Made by a program: the position numbers and the translations under genes. Shown piece by piece: positions 29,698 through 38,047 of a DNA stretch of 41,798 bases. The stretch is from Saccharothrix obliqua. Lineage in GTDB: Bacteria; Actinomycetota; Actinomycetes; Mycobacteriales; Pseudonocardiaceae. The notes under the pieces were generated by a model. The model saw only the letters and a program-made list of their open reading frames with translations. It had not been told where the DNA came from and made no database searches. Position 1 is the stretch's first letter. The number at the start of each line of letters is the position of its first letter. The DNA lies in contig NZ_JAHXGQ010000022.1 of assembly GCF_019375475.1 (NCBI RefSeq), forward strand, positions 1 to 41,798, written 5' to 3'.

Positions 29698-30048
29698 TTC
29701 CAGGCGGCGGACCGCTTGCTCCGCCTCTCCCCACACTGGTCGGCAGGCCGTGCTGCTTCCGGTCACGTCGATCCCCGGTCGGATCAACCTCGGGAGTGGA
29801 TCGGCGACGCCGAGGCCGTGCTGCGCGGGCTGCGCCGCGAGCACCAGCCCAAGCCCGACGGCGAGCGGGTGCGCGACCGCGCGGCGAACCGACAGGTGGT
29901 CCCCGGGCCCAACAGAACGACCTGAGGCGTCCCCGTCGCAGACCGCACTCGCGTGAACATACCCAGGACCCGACGTGACATCGGTTCGTCCCCTCTGCGT
30001 TCCGCAGACCGACGCAGACGCCCGCGACTCCGACGAAACCGGATCGAC
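29698..30048. other. Relic region between membrane gene and P-loop kinase gene
   Basis: A plus-strand frame ending at 29925 has a plausible protein-like tail (DQPREWIGDAEAVLRGLRRE then HQPKPDGERV, roughly 29780-29925) but no proper start. It is probably the C-terminal remnant of a lost gene. 29926-30048 shows nothing. Confidence 0.4.
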
Positions 30049-30606
30049 TCATGGGCGTCCGGTTTCCTCGGTGACGAGCACCGCGGCGTAGCCCTCGGTG
30101 TGCAGCCGGGGCAGAGCCGCGCTGATCTGCGCGTGATGAATCAGCACGTGGTCGTCCGGTATCCAGCGGGCCCGGCTCCGCTGTCGGGCGATCGCGACGG
30201 CGGGACTGACGCGCAGCACCAGGGCGAGGACGGGCACGCCCAGGGCCGCAGCGACCAGCGAGCGGCGGCGACGTTCCTGTCGGTGGGTGCCGTCGACCAC
30301 TGTGGACAGCCCTGCGGCACACCGCTCCCGCAGCCGTGCGTGCGCCAGTGCGACCGCACGGTCGGTAATATCCGGGGCACGGCCTGCGCGGGCCGGGTCG
30401 GTACCGTCGAGTAGGTGCTGGCAGGCGTCGTAGGAGACGACTGTCAGGTCCGGGCGACCGTGGGTGAGCTTGGTGACCAAGGTCGTTTTGCCGCTTCCGG
30501 AGATGCCGACGAGCATGATCACCACCGGAGGAACCCGCGCAATCGCAGCGAATGCAAGCCCTGATCCGTCGTTCCAGGTTGACGCCGGGATCCGACCGCC
30601 GCACAT
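30049..30606 (-). CDS. P-loop kinase of the polynucleotide-kinase-like AAA group
   Basis: 185 residues from ATG 30606 (GGAGGTC seven bases upstream); GTG 30663 is an alternative that would leave no room for a leader behind the operator. Walker A is GISGSGKTT (34-42). Then VVSYDACQHLLDGTD, STVVDGTHRQERRRR and a basic lid (ARQRSRARWIPDDHV) follow the pattern of T4 polynucleotide-kinase-like P-loop kinases. Substrate unknown: nucleic-acid 5-prime ends, a nucleoside or a small molecule. It stands alone in its orientation, with an operator-like palindrome at 30665. Confidence 0.7.
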   Translation of the reverse strand: MCGGRIPASTWNDGSGLAFAAIARVPPVVIMLVGISGSGKTTLVTKLTHGRPDLTVVSYDACQHLLDGTDPARAGRAPDITDRAVALAHARLRERCAAGLSTVVDGTHRQERRRRSLVAAALGVPVLALVLRVSPAVAIARQRSRARWIPDDHVLIHHAQISAALPRLHTEGYAAVLVTEETGRP

Positions 30607-30664
30607 GGTCCTGACCTCCAAGCCGGCGACGCAACTTCGGAGCACATCCTCGAACGGCAGCACG

Positions 30665-30683
30665 GTGATAAACCATTTATCAC
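30665..30683. promoter_or_regulatory. Operator-like palindrome GTGATAAA-N3-TTTATCAC
   Basis: Perfect 8-bp arms with a 3-nt spacer, AT-rich in GC-rich surroundings, upstream of the P-loop kinase gene. Confidence 0.55.
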
Positions 30684-30684
30684 A

Positions 30685-30757
30685 GGACGCGGGCGCTGGC
30701 CGCAGGTCGCCATGTACGCCCGACTGAACATCGCCACAGTTCAGGAGTGGGCGAAAA
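30685..30757 (+). pseudogene. 3-prime remnant of a second recombinase gene
   Basis: The plus strand encodes YARLNIATVQEWAKT, close to the recombinase C-terminus YARPTIAAVQRWEEQ, and is followed by a heptad array just as the intact gene is. Only the last ~25 codons remain. Gene end and array were evidently duplicated or acquired together. Confidence 0.6.
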
Positions 30758-30809
30758 CTAGCAGCTCTGCGGACGCTAGCAGTGTTCGCAGTGCTCGCAT
30801 CTCTGCGAA
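30758..30809. repeat. Heptad array 12 (six units)
   Basis: Units at 30758, 30767, 30776, 30785, 30794 and 30803, period 9 bp. One of the longest arrays. Confidence 0.8.
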
Positions 30810-30907
30810 CACTGTCGCAGGCCGGGGGCGACCAGGCCCAGTCTGCTTTCAGGCTGCTCTGAAGGGATAGGACAGTTCGACAAAGCAGTCGATCGCAGGC
30901 TGTAGAC

Positions 30908-30941
30908 GTCGCAGCGTTCGCAGGCTTCGCAGGGGTGCGAA
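30908..30941. repeat. Heptad array 13 (four units)
   Basis: Units at 30908 (GTCGCAG), 30917 and 30926 (TTCGCAG twice) and 30935 (GTGCGAA), directly before the gene at 30963. Confidence 0.8.
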
Positions 30942-30962
30942 TCGTCGGATGTGCGTGTCACG

Positions 30963-31292
30963 ATGAGCGCCATGACCGCTGCCGTGGACCCGTTGACCGG
31001 TCTGCTGTCCGCCGTGGCCATGCAGGCGGCGGCGCGATTCCGCGACCACAACCTCTCAATCCGCCGATCGCGTGTGGTGCACGCGGTGGCGATGTCGCGC
31101 TGGATGGCGGGGGTGGAGCTGCCAGCTCCGGCCTGTCACGTCGGCGTGGCGGGGTGGGCCATTGAGGACTTGCGGCCGACGAAGGCAGCGGTGACCTGCC
31201 TGCGGTGCCTGCGGGCGGCACCAGGGGGACGGTCCACGGCCGCGGTGAAGCCGCTGGGTAATCAGCTCGCGCTGCCCATCGAGGTCGCCTAG
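30963..31292 (+). CDS. Small putative zinc-binding protein
   Basis: 109 residues from ATG 30963 (ATG 30972 also possible). The helical N-terminal half (LLSAVAMQAAARFRDHNLSI) leads to CHVGVAGWAIEDLRPTKAAV and then TCLRCL; C, H and the CxxC pair could bind one zinc ion. Many actinobacterial plasmids carry such short proteins with unknown role. The stop overlaps the parA-side heptad array, and the gene lies 85 bp upstream of parA. Confidence 0.6.
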   Translation: MSAMTAAVDPLTGLLSAVAMQAAARFRDHNLSIRRSRVVHAVAMSRWMAGVELPAPACHVGVAGWAIEDLRPTKAAVTCLRCLRAAPGGRSTAAVKPLGNQLALPIEVA

Positions 31293-31340
31293 CAGCGTTC
31301 GCAGCTCTCGCGTGGGTGCGACGACTCGCACTGTTCGCAC
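31289..31340. repeat. Heptad array 14 (six units), candidate centromere upstream of parA
   Basis: Units at 31289, 31298, 31307, 31316, 31325 and 31334. The next slot in register (31343) is the -35 box of the parA promoter. Together with array 15 it brackets the parAB genes. Confidence 0.85.
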
Positions 31341-31342
31341 AC

Positions 31343-31370
31343 TTGTACCAGTGGGTATGGGCGCTATGGT
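31343..31370 (+). promoter_or_regulatory. parA promoter, leaderless
   Basis: TTGTAC (31343-31348), a 16-bp spacer and TATGGT (31365-31370) precede the ATG at 31378 by 7 bp. Transcription would start at or beside the start codon, giving a leaderless mRNA, common in actinobacteria. Confidence 0.6.
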
Positions 31371-31377
31371 TTCGCGC

Positions 31378-32283
31378 ATGGCATCTAACCGACGCTGCCG
31401 GCGGTATGCCGCAGCGAACAACAAGGGCGGCGTCGGCAAGTCCACGCTGATCTGCCGCCTGGCCGAGGAACTGGCCGCCCGCGGGCACCGTGTGCTCGTC
31501 GGGGACGGCGATCCCCAGGGCAACGTGTCGCGGATGCTCGGGCACAACGAGGAGGCGCTGCTCCAGCGGCCGACCATCAACGAGGTCGTGCTGGCGGCGC
31601 GGCCCGGCTGCGCGGCCGACGCGATCCTGCCGTGTGCCTGGGACCAGCTCGACGACATGCCCAATGAGGTCTACGAACTGGCTCAGCGGATCGACCTGCT
31701 GCCCGCGCGCTTCGACTACGAGCTGCGCCTGGGCGAGGCCGCCGGTCACGAGCCGGGCAGCGCGATGGCACGCCACGCCCGCCAGCGCCTGGCCGTCGCG
31801 CTCAGCGGGGGCGTGCTCGACGAGTACGACTTCTTCCTGATGGACCTGCCGCCGTCGATCGGGCCGCTGACCCACATGGGCCTGGACGCCATCTCCGACG
31901 TCGAGGACGAGGAGGAGGCCGGGGGCGTGATCATCCCGCTGTACCCGGACTACGACCCGATCAGCGGCGCGGTGAGGATGCGCGACCTGGTCACGGCGGG
32001 CGCCCGCGACTGGGAGCGGCCGTTCCTGCGCACGGCCGGGGTGGTGATCAACCGGTTCGACCCGCACCGGAAGAAGAGCCAGGAGCGCGACTACCTGCCC
32101 TTCGCCAAGGACACCTTCGCCGGGCAGCTCATCGGCCCGGTGTTCCACGAACGGGCGCCGATCGCCGAGGTCGGCAGCTTGGGCTACCCGTTGCGGTCGC
32201 AGCCCAACTGGCGGATCAGGGACAACGTCAAGGAGTTCGGCCAGGTGGTCGAGGTGATGGAGAAGGGACGAGTCGCAGCATGA
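31378..32283 (+). CDS. parA: ParA-family partition ATPase
   Basis: 301 residues from ATG 31378, chosen because the promoter lies directly in front; the frame is open to 31312. The deviant Walker A NNKGGVGKST (14-23) with its signature lysine, the switch region DGDPQGN and the Walker B region FFLMDLPPS are all present. ParA dimers bind nucleoid DNA and are released by the centromere complex, moving plasmid copies apart. The length without an N-terminal HTH makes it type Ib-like, and such systems use a small ribbon-helix-helix partner that also represses the operon. That is what the next gene, overlapping by ATGA, encodes. Confidence 0.85.
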   Translation: MASNRRCRRYAAANNKGGVGKSTLICRLAEELAARGHRVLVGDGDPQGNVSRMLGHNEEALLQRPTINEVVLAARPGCAADAILPCAWDQLDDMPNEVYELAQRIDLLPARFDYELRLGEAAGHEPGSAMARHARQRLAVALSGGVLDEYDFFLMDLPPSIGPLTHMGLDAISDVEDEEEAGGVIIPLYPDYDPISGAVRMRDLVTAGARDWERPFLRTAGVVINRFDPHRKKSQERDYLPFAKDTFAGQLIGPVFHERAPIAEVGSLGYPLRSQPNWRIRDNVKEFGQVVEVMEKGRVAA

Positions 32284-32705
32284 GCAGGCGTACGGGCAAC
32301 CGGCCGGCACCCCGGATGCCGGCGGCCACCAGTGCTCTGGCTCCGCAGGTCGGGTCGCTGACCGGGGGAGCGGCGGCAACTCCGGCTCCGTCCCCCGAGC
32401 AGGAGAAGCCCGTCGAGAAGCCGGCTCCGGAGCCCGCGGCCGCGCCGGTCTCCGAGCCTGCGGCGGCACCGGTGGCGGAGAAGCCGGCGAAGCCGAAGTC
32501 CAGTCGTCGCGCCAATGGCACGACCCGTTCCTGGTACCTGCCGCACGACGTCGCCGAGGACCTGTCGGAGACGTGCGACGAGATCTACCACGACCTGCGC
32601 GGCCGCCAGGACAAGTCCGAGATCCTGGGTGCCCTGATCCGCGTGGGCCTGAACAACGTCGATCGCGTCCGCAAGAAGTTCGGGTTGCCGCCGTCGTCGA
32701 ACTGA
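32280..32705 (+). CDS. Ribbon-helix-helix partition protein (ParG/omega-like)
   Basis: 141 residues. N-terminal 80 residues are disordered, Ala/Pro/Glu-rich, with basic patches (MSRRTGNR, KPKSSRRANG) as expected for the tail that stimulates ParA. Residues about 82-137 form the RHH: strand TTRSWYLP, helix VAEDLSETCDEIYHDL, turn, and helix KSEILGALIRVGLNNVDRVR. Dimers of such proteins bind arrays of 7-9-bp sites. Arrays 14 and 15 flank the operon, and this protein is the first candidate to bind all sixteen arrays. ATGA overlap with parA. Confidence 0.7.
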   Translation: MSRRTGNRPAPRMPAATSALAPQVGSLTGGAAATPAPSPEQEKPVEKPAPEPAAAPVSEPAAAPVAEKPAKPKSSRRANGTTRSWYLPHDVAEDLSETCDEIYHDLRGRQDKSEILGALIRVGLNNVDRVRKKFGLPPSSN

Positions 32706-32715
32706 CCTCTCATGG

Positions 32716-32767
32716 GTCGCAAGGCTCGCAGCGTTCGCAGAGGTACGAACACTGCGAGCCTTCGCAG
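32716..32767. repeat. Heptad array 15 (six units), downstream of parB-like gene
   Basis: Units at 32716, 32725, 32734, 32743, 32752 and 32761, period 9 bp, followed by CGCTGATCAGGG at 32778. The rest of the gap to 32926 holds an 8-bp inverted repeat (CTGCCGAC/GTCGGCAG, 32846-32866) and no gene. Confidence 0.85.
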
Positions 32768-32926
32768 TTTCCGAAGCGCTGATCAGGGCTTAGAGGGACT
32801 GGCGTGCGTACTCACCCACCGGTGCGGACCGACTCGGCGGATATACTGCCGACGGCCAGTCGGCAGAATCTTCCGATAGGTCTGCGGCCGCCTCGACTTC
32901 CCTCTCACGCCTCGCCCGCCGCTTTA

Positions 32927-33379
32927 TTACGTGCGGTCGCTCTGCTCGTCGGCGCGCTGGTCGCGCAGCTCGGCGGCCAACAGCCGCAAGGCCGCCGTTC
33001 CCACGCCCCACAGCCCTTGGATCCCATGCGGGCCGACGTGGGCGTCGATGATCTCGTCGGCTGTTCCGGCCTCGCCGTTGAGGTGCCGGACGACGGCCTG
33101 GGCGGCGACCGACTCGTCCGGGGACAGCTCCTTGCCGGTGGGCCGGTCCAGCGCCCACATCCCGGACTCCCCGCCCCATCCGTCGCGGGTGACCTCCTCG
33201 GCCACCAGACGCGGGGCGAGCTTGGCCAGCCGCTTCATCCGTTCCTCGCCGTCCGGGGTGGGCGTGCGGCCGATCCACTCCCATAACAGGTCGTCGGCCG
33301 CCTTCGAGTCGGTCACGGCGACCGCGGCGATGCGTCGCAGCAGTTCGCTGATCACGGTGTCGTCCAACGGGAGCATCAT
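32927..33379 (-). CDS. Hypothetical soluble protein under palindrome/heptad control
   Basis: 150 residues from ATG 33379, with AAGGAGAGG nine bases upstream (GTG 33397 would place that site inside the gene). Helical: ISELLRRIAAVAVTDSKAAD, RMKRLAKLAPRLVAEEVTRD, SVAAQAVVRHLNGEAGTADE. No known motif. Its promoter has the palindrome at 33426 and heptad array 16 in the same arrangement as the MoxR operon, so the two are probably co-regulated. Confidence 0.6.
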   Translation of the reverse strand: MMLPLDDTVISELLRRIAAVAVTDSKAADDLLWEWIGRTPTPDGEERMKRLAKLAPRLVAEEVTRDGWGGESGMWALDRPTGKELSPDESVAAQAVVRHLNGEAGTADEIIDAHVGPHGIQGLWGVGTAALRLLAAELRDQRADEQSDRT

Positions 33380-33425
33380 GGCGAGCCTCTCCTTCACCGG
33401 GTGGGCGGTATCAGAAACGTAGTAA

Positions 33426-33443
33426 CAAAAACGGGCGTTTTTG
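33426..33443. promoter_or_regulatory. Operator palindrome, copy 4
   Basis: CAAAAACGGGCGTTTTTG, 46 bp upstream of ATG 33379 and 15 bp from heptad array 16. Confidence 0.75.
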
Positions 33444-33458
33444 ATTCGAGGTGGGAGC

Positions 33459-33492
33459 GTAGCAGGGCTACCAAGCCTGCGAGTGTTCGCAG
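33459..33492. repeat. Heptad array 16 (four slots)
   Basis: Units at 33459 (GTAGCAG), 33468 (weak), 33477 (CTGCGAG) and 33486 (TTCGCAG), in the gap between the relaxase stop and the 33379 gene. Confidence 0.7.
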
Positions 33493-33520
33493 AGCTGTAG
33501 CGGCTTGATCAGGGCGAACG

Positions 33521-36500
33521 TTACCGGCCCAGCCCCATGCCGCGATGGAGCGTCTGGTCCGGGCCGGGGTCGTAGTAGGGATCGTGCCTGGGCGTGGTGG
33601 AGCGGGTCCGGGTGGCGCGTTGTTCGGCGGCGCGCTGCTGGGCGAGGCGTTCCCGGAGCGCGGCGGCGGTGGCCTGGAGCCGCAGGGAGTTCTCGGCGCT
33701 GCGCTGTGCGGGTGGCATGGCTTCGCGGACGCGCTGCTCGGTGACCAGGTCGTCGCGGCGGATGTCGAGGTCCGCGGCTGCGGCTCGGTTGGTGGTGATC
33801 CGCCGGCGCAGCCCGTCGACGTCGGCGCGGTCGTTCTGCTCGGCGCGGGCGCGGTCGGCGGCGTAGCCGGCCTCGGCGCGCTGGAGGGCGGCGCGGGCGA
33901 GGAACGGGTTGGGCCGCTCGTCGCCGAACTGGGGCAGCAGCTCGCGCAGCGCGCGGGCGTGCTCGGCGGCGCGGGCCTGGGCTTTGCGGGCTTGGGTGTG
34001 CAGGTCGGAGGCGTCGCGGAGGATCTGGTTGCGGCGGCCGGGCCGGTACCAGGGCACCCGCTCGGCCTCGGTCTCGGTGCGGCGGGCCTGGCGGGCGAGG
34101 TGTTCGGCTTCGCCGCGGGCGGTGGCGCGGGCCTTGGCGGCGTCGTCGGCGCGGGTATGCAGGTCGAGCCGGCGACGAAGTTCGGCGATCCGCTCGTCGA
34201 GGGCGACCACGCGGGGGCCGCGTCCGGCGGCGACGTCGGGTTCGAGTTCGGCGAGCTGGGCTTGCGCACGTTCGGCGGTGGACAGGTGTTCGGCGCGGTC
34301 GGCGGCGGCTTGGGCCAGCGCCTCGACGAGTTGCGTGTCGGTCAGTCCGCCGAGTGGGCGGGCCCACCATGCCTCGCCGAACTCCTCCTCGCGGGCGGCG
34401 GCGCGGGCCTGGGCCTTCTCGCGGGCGTCTTGGGCTTCCTGGCGCAGGATCTGGGCACGTTCGGGACCGAGGCGTTCGAGGAACGCGGCGCGTTCGGCCA
34501 GCACCTCGTCGCGGGCGTCGACGTCGGGTGCGAGCGCGATCCGCAGGTTGAGGTCGCGCCAGCCTCGGCGCTGCTCGTCGTCCAGTGCGGGCGGCGTCTC
34601 GGCAGCTGCGGGGACACGCTCGGCTGGCTGCTCGGCGGCGGGTTCGCCCTGATCAGCGTCCTGCTCGCGCCGCCAGCGGGTCGTCCGCTCGGCCACGACG
34701 GCGGGGGAGGGGTCCAGGTTCTGCCGGTGTTCGTCGGCCTGCTCCGGGCCGGGGTCGACGGCCGGGACGTGGCTGGCGACGGGGGCGGCGGCGGGCTGGT
34801 CGGGCAGTTGGTCCAGCGGCGGGGTCTGGCCCAGGTCGACCATGACGGGGCGGTCGTTGGCGGTCTCGGCGGTGGCTGTGGCGCGCTCGGCCAGCGCGGC
34901 CAGGACACGGTCGGTGAGTTCGGCGTGGTCGCGGGGCGGGCCGTAGAGGGCGTCTTCGCGTGGGCCCTCGAGGTCCTGGCGGGCGGCGAACAGCAGCGCC
35001 TGGCCGCGGTCGCGCGAGAGGCCGACGTAGAGGCCGGGGGCGCCCTGACCAGGTCCGTAGGTGAGCACGGTGCCCAGGTTCCGGGTGCTGTCGGGGCGGT
35101 CCCAGGACGCGGAGACGGTCAGGCCCTCGGCCTTGTGGGCGGTCAGGGCGTAGCCGAGGTCGAGGCCGCCGTCGGCGATGTAGGCGGGGGTGAGCACGGC
35201 GCTGCTGGGCTCGCCGCCCAGCGACGCGCCCGGCGGGTACCAGGCGACCTCGACGCCTTCGGGGCGTTCGCCGCTGCCGTCGTGCAGGGTGGTGACCACG
35301 CCGCGGTAGCCGTTGAGGACGCCGTCGCCGTCGACCTGCTCACCGGTGCGGTCGTTACGCCTGATCAGGACCTGGTCGCCGACGTGGAAGGTGGCCCTGC
35401 GGTCGTCGCCGACGTCGTAGGTGACACCGGGGCCGGCGAGTTCGCCTTCGGCCAGGCGCACGGCCTGGGCGGTGGTGTTGAGCCGGGACACCTGCTCGTT
35501 GGTGGCGGCGAGCATGAGCACGCCGCGGGCTTCGGTGTGCGGGTCCGGGGCACCGGCGCGGGCGGCCATCCACCGGCTGACCATCGCCGCCACGGCCTCG
35601 TCGGCGGTCTCGGTGGCCACCACGCCGCCGAGGCGTTCCCAGGTGCGCAGGGCGTCGAGGTGGTCGCCGTTGCGGAACGCGGCCAGCGCGCGGCGTTCGT
35701 CCTCCTGCTGCTGGCGGCGGTTCTCGGTCAGCCGCGGCCCGGTGAGCGTGGCGTGCAGGTAGCCGAACATCGAGCCGACGCCGACGCCCCGGAGCTGGCG
35801 CGGGTCGCCGACCTCGACGACCTTGGTGCCGGTGCGCAGGGCTTCGGCGTAGAGGGCGGCGCGGTCGCGGTCGCTGGTCAGGTTGGCCTCGTCCAGCACC
35901 AGGACGTCGACGCCGTCCAGGCCGCTCCGGTGGCCGATGCGCCAGCGCCACTGGGCCACGGTGCGCGCCTGGATGCCGGACTCGGCGGCCAGGTTCTGCG
36001 CCGCGACGGCGGCCGTCGCGGCACCGGCGACGGTGTAGCCCTGGGCTTCCCAGGCCAGCCGGGCGGCTCGCATCAGCGTGGTCTTGCCGGTGCCGGGCGG
36101 GCCTTCGATCGCCTCGAACTGGCGGCCGTTGGTGATCACCTGGCGCAGCACCTGGTGCTGCTCGGCCGACAGCGGGAAGCCCTGGCCGGCCTCGGCGACC
36201 GAGGCGGCCACCGCCGCGGTGTCGGCGGCGACGACGGCCTTGTTCTGCTCCGGCCGCGACGCCTGGACGGCGGTGATGATGTCGCGTTCGAGGGCGGGGA
36301 CGTCGGCGGTGGTGAACGCCTGGCCGCTGCGCATCCGCTCGGCACCGGCGAGCTTCTGGCCCTGCAGCGCGGTCGGTCCGTCGATGGCCAGGAACGCCGG
36401 GTGGGCCAACACCACGGCGGTGAGCTGTTCGACCTCGCTGATCGCGGCGCCATGGGGCAGGGCCTCGGCGACGGCGACCAGGGCCTCCAGGTGGTCGAAC

Positions 36501-38008
36501 CGGCGCTGGTGCGCGGTGAGACCGGTCTCGGGGTGGGTGAGCGCGTCGACCAGCTCGTCGACGTCGATGCCGAGCCGGGCCTTCGCCGAGGCGTTGACGT
36601 CCGGGGCGACGCGGGTGTGCCCGGCGTTGTAGGCGGCCAGCACGCGCGGCATCCACTCGTCCGGGTCGAGGTCGGCGGCCACCGCTTCGGCCCGCCAGTG
36701 CTCGCGCAGCGTCGTGTCGGAGGCGGCGGTGACCTCGGTCTTGGACGAGCGGGAGGCTCGGGTGCGCCACCGGGCTTCGGCGGCGGAGACGCCGGTGTTG
36801 CCGTCGTAGCCGAGCTTCTTCAACGCGGCCATGACTTGGTCGTGGCGCTTGGAGAACTGGCTGATCACCGCGTCGGGGACGTGGGCCAGCGCCCACTGTC
36901 CGGTGCGTTCGGAGCGGGTGAACTCCACGCCGTAGGCGGCGTGGAGTTCGTGCCGGATCTGGGCCTGGGTGACCGCGTCGATGGCGTGGGTGTGGCGCAT
37001 GAGGTCGCGTCCGCCGGCGGCGATGCCGCGCCACTTGCCGTCCGGGCCTTGGGCCAGGTTGGCCACGGTGATGTGCACGTGCCAGTGCGGGTCGCCCACC
37101 TCGGCGTCGCCGACGGGCCGGGCGGCGCGGTGGGTCATGACCCAGCCGGCCATGCCCGAGGAGGGCGCGAACCGCGCCTGCTGACCGCGTCCCTCGGTGC
37201 CGATCCGAACGTAGCCGGTGCGTCCCTCCAGCCACCGGTACGTGGTGTCGGTGGCGGTGGCGTAGGCGTCTTCGACCCGGTCGACCAGGGCGTCGGGGGC
37301 GAACGCGAGGAAGACGCTGGCCCATTTCGGCACGCCGATGCCGACGTCGAAGGCGTGGATGCGGACGCTGTCGCGGCGCTCGACCCGCTGGGTCACCGGG
37401 TGCCCGGCGCGGGTGAACGTGGGGTTGCCGTCGTCGTCCAGGACGGGCCGCTGCTCGTAGAGCGCGTCACGCGCGGCGGCCAGTTTCTCCGGCGCCCAGA
37501 CCTGCTCCGGATCGAGTCCGGCGGTTCGCGCCAGGCGCTCGGCGTCGGTCACCTTGAGCGCGGCGCGGGCCGGGCGGCGGGCGACTTCGCGGGCCGCGGT
37601 GGCGTAGGCGGCGCGGGCCTTCTTGCCCTCGAACAGCTCCTCCGGGGCCACGCCCAGCCGCTGCGCTTCGGCGGTCACGGCGTCCACCAGGGCGCTGCTG
37701 GAGACCTTCGCCGCAGGCGGCACGGCGACCTTGCCGACGACGAGTTGCTCGCCGGTTCCGGGGTGGAACCCGCGCACCAGAGCACGCGCCATGTCGTACT
37801 GATCAGGGGTGAGTTCCGCGCCGGCGACGACGCCCTGGTCCACGAGACCGAACGCGGTCAGGCCCTGGCCGACCCAGCGCAGCGGGCGTTCGCGCGCGTC
37901 GGCGTGGTAGGCGAACTGCGTGTCCGACACGCAGCCCGCCTGCACCAGACCGAGCCTGTAGTCGATCTGGGCGTCGGTGCCGCTGTAGAGCGGCGTCACG
38001 TACGCCAC
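33521..38008 (-). CDS. traA: MobF-family conjugative relaxase-helicase (TraA/TrwC-like)
   Basis: 1495 residues from GTG 38008 (GGAGG and GGGGGA upstream, VAYVTPLYSG being the usual TrwC-type beginning); the frame opens at GTG 38071, inside an inverted repeat. Y8 and Y17 are near the N-terminus, where MobF enzymes hold the nicking tyrosine. The metal-binding HUH triad is in DPHWHVHITVANL (H308, H310, H312). The RecD-like helicase half has Walker A GPPGTGKTT (about 635-643), Walker B VLVLDEANL, GDPRQL and the UvrD-like YALTAHKAEGLTVS motif. The last 350 residues are a long Arg/Glu/Ala coiled coil. It would nick oriT, stay covalently bound and unwind the transferred strand. A candidate oriT lies directly upstream. 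Confidence 0.9.
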   Translation of the reverse strand: MAYVTPLYSGTDAQIDYRLGLVQAGCVSDTQFAYHADARERPLRWVGQGLTAFGLVDQGVVAGAELTPDQYDMARALVRGFHPGTGEQLVVGKVAVPPAAKVSSSALVDAVTAEAQRLGVAPEELFEGKKARAAYATAAREVARRPARAALKVTDAERLARTAGLDPEQVWAPEKLAAARDALYEQRPVLDDDGNPTFTRAGHPVTQRVERRDSVRIHAFDVGIGVPKWASVFLAFAPDALVDRVEDAYATATDTTYRWLEGRTGYVRIGTEGRGQQARFAPSSGMAGWVMTHRAARPVGDAEVGDPHWHVHITVANLAQGPDGKWRGIAAGGRDLMRHTHAIDAVTQAQIRHELHAAYGVEFTRSERTGQWALAHVPDAVISQFSKRHDQVMAALKKLGYDGNTGVSAAEARWRTRASRSSKTEVTAASDTTLREHWRAEAVAADLDPDEWMPRVLAAYNAGHTRVAPDVNASAKARLGIDVDELVDALTHPETGLTAHQRRFDHLEALVAVAEALPHGAAISEVEQLTAVVLAHPAFLAIDGPTALQGQKLAGAERMRSGQAFTTADVPALERDIITAVQASRPEQNKAVVAADTAAVAASVAEAGQGFPLSAEQHQVLRQVITNGRQFEAIEGPPGTGKTTLMRAARLAWEAQGYTVAGAATAAVAAQNLAAESGIQARTVAQWRWRIGHRSGLDGVDVLVLDEANLTSDRDRAALYAEALRTGTKVVEVGDPRQLRGVGVGSMFGYLHATLTGPRLTENRRQQQEDERRALAAFRNGDHLDALRTWERLGGVVATETADEAVAAMVSRWMAARAGAPDPHTEARGVLMLAATNEQVSRLNTTAQAVRLAEGELAGPGVTYDVGDDRRATFHVGDQVLIRRNDRTGEQVDGDGVLNGYRGVVTTLHDGSGERPEGVEVAWYPPGASLGGEPSSAVLTPAYIADGGLDLGYALTAHKAEGLTVSASWDRPDSTRNLGTVLTYGPGQGAPGLYVGLSRDRGQALLFAARQDLEGPREDALYGPPRDHAELTDRVLAALAERATATAETANDRPVMVDLGQTPPLDQLPDQPAAAPVASHVPAVDPGPEQADEHRQNLDPSPAVVAERTTRWRREQDADQGEPAAEQPAERVPAAAETPPALDDEQRRGWRDLNLRIALAPDVDARDEVLAERAAFLERLGPERAQILRQEAQDAREKAQARAAAREEEFGEAWWARPLGGLTDTQLVEALAQAAADRAEHLSTAERAQAQLAELEPDVAAGRGPRVVALDERIAELRRRLDLHTRADDAAKARATARGEAEHLARQARRTETEAERVPWYRPGRRNQILRDASDLHTQARKAQARAAEHARALRELLPQFGDERPNPFLARAALQRAEAGYAADRARAEQNDRADVDGLRRRITTNRAAAADLDIRRDDLVTEQRVREAMPPAQRSAENSLRLQATAAALRERLAQQRAAEQRATRTRSTTPRHDPYYDPGPDQTLHRGMGLGR

Positions 38009-38047
38009 CGGTCCCCCTGGACCTCCTGCGCGGCCTCCCCCCGGAGG

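Noticed and set aside
20593..33492. CRISPR array as explanation of the recurring short repeats
   Set aside because: Units are 7 bp with 2-bp gaps, flip orientation, are scattered at many loci and have no unique spacers or cas genes.
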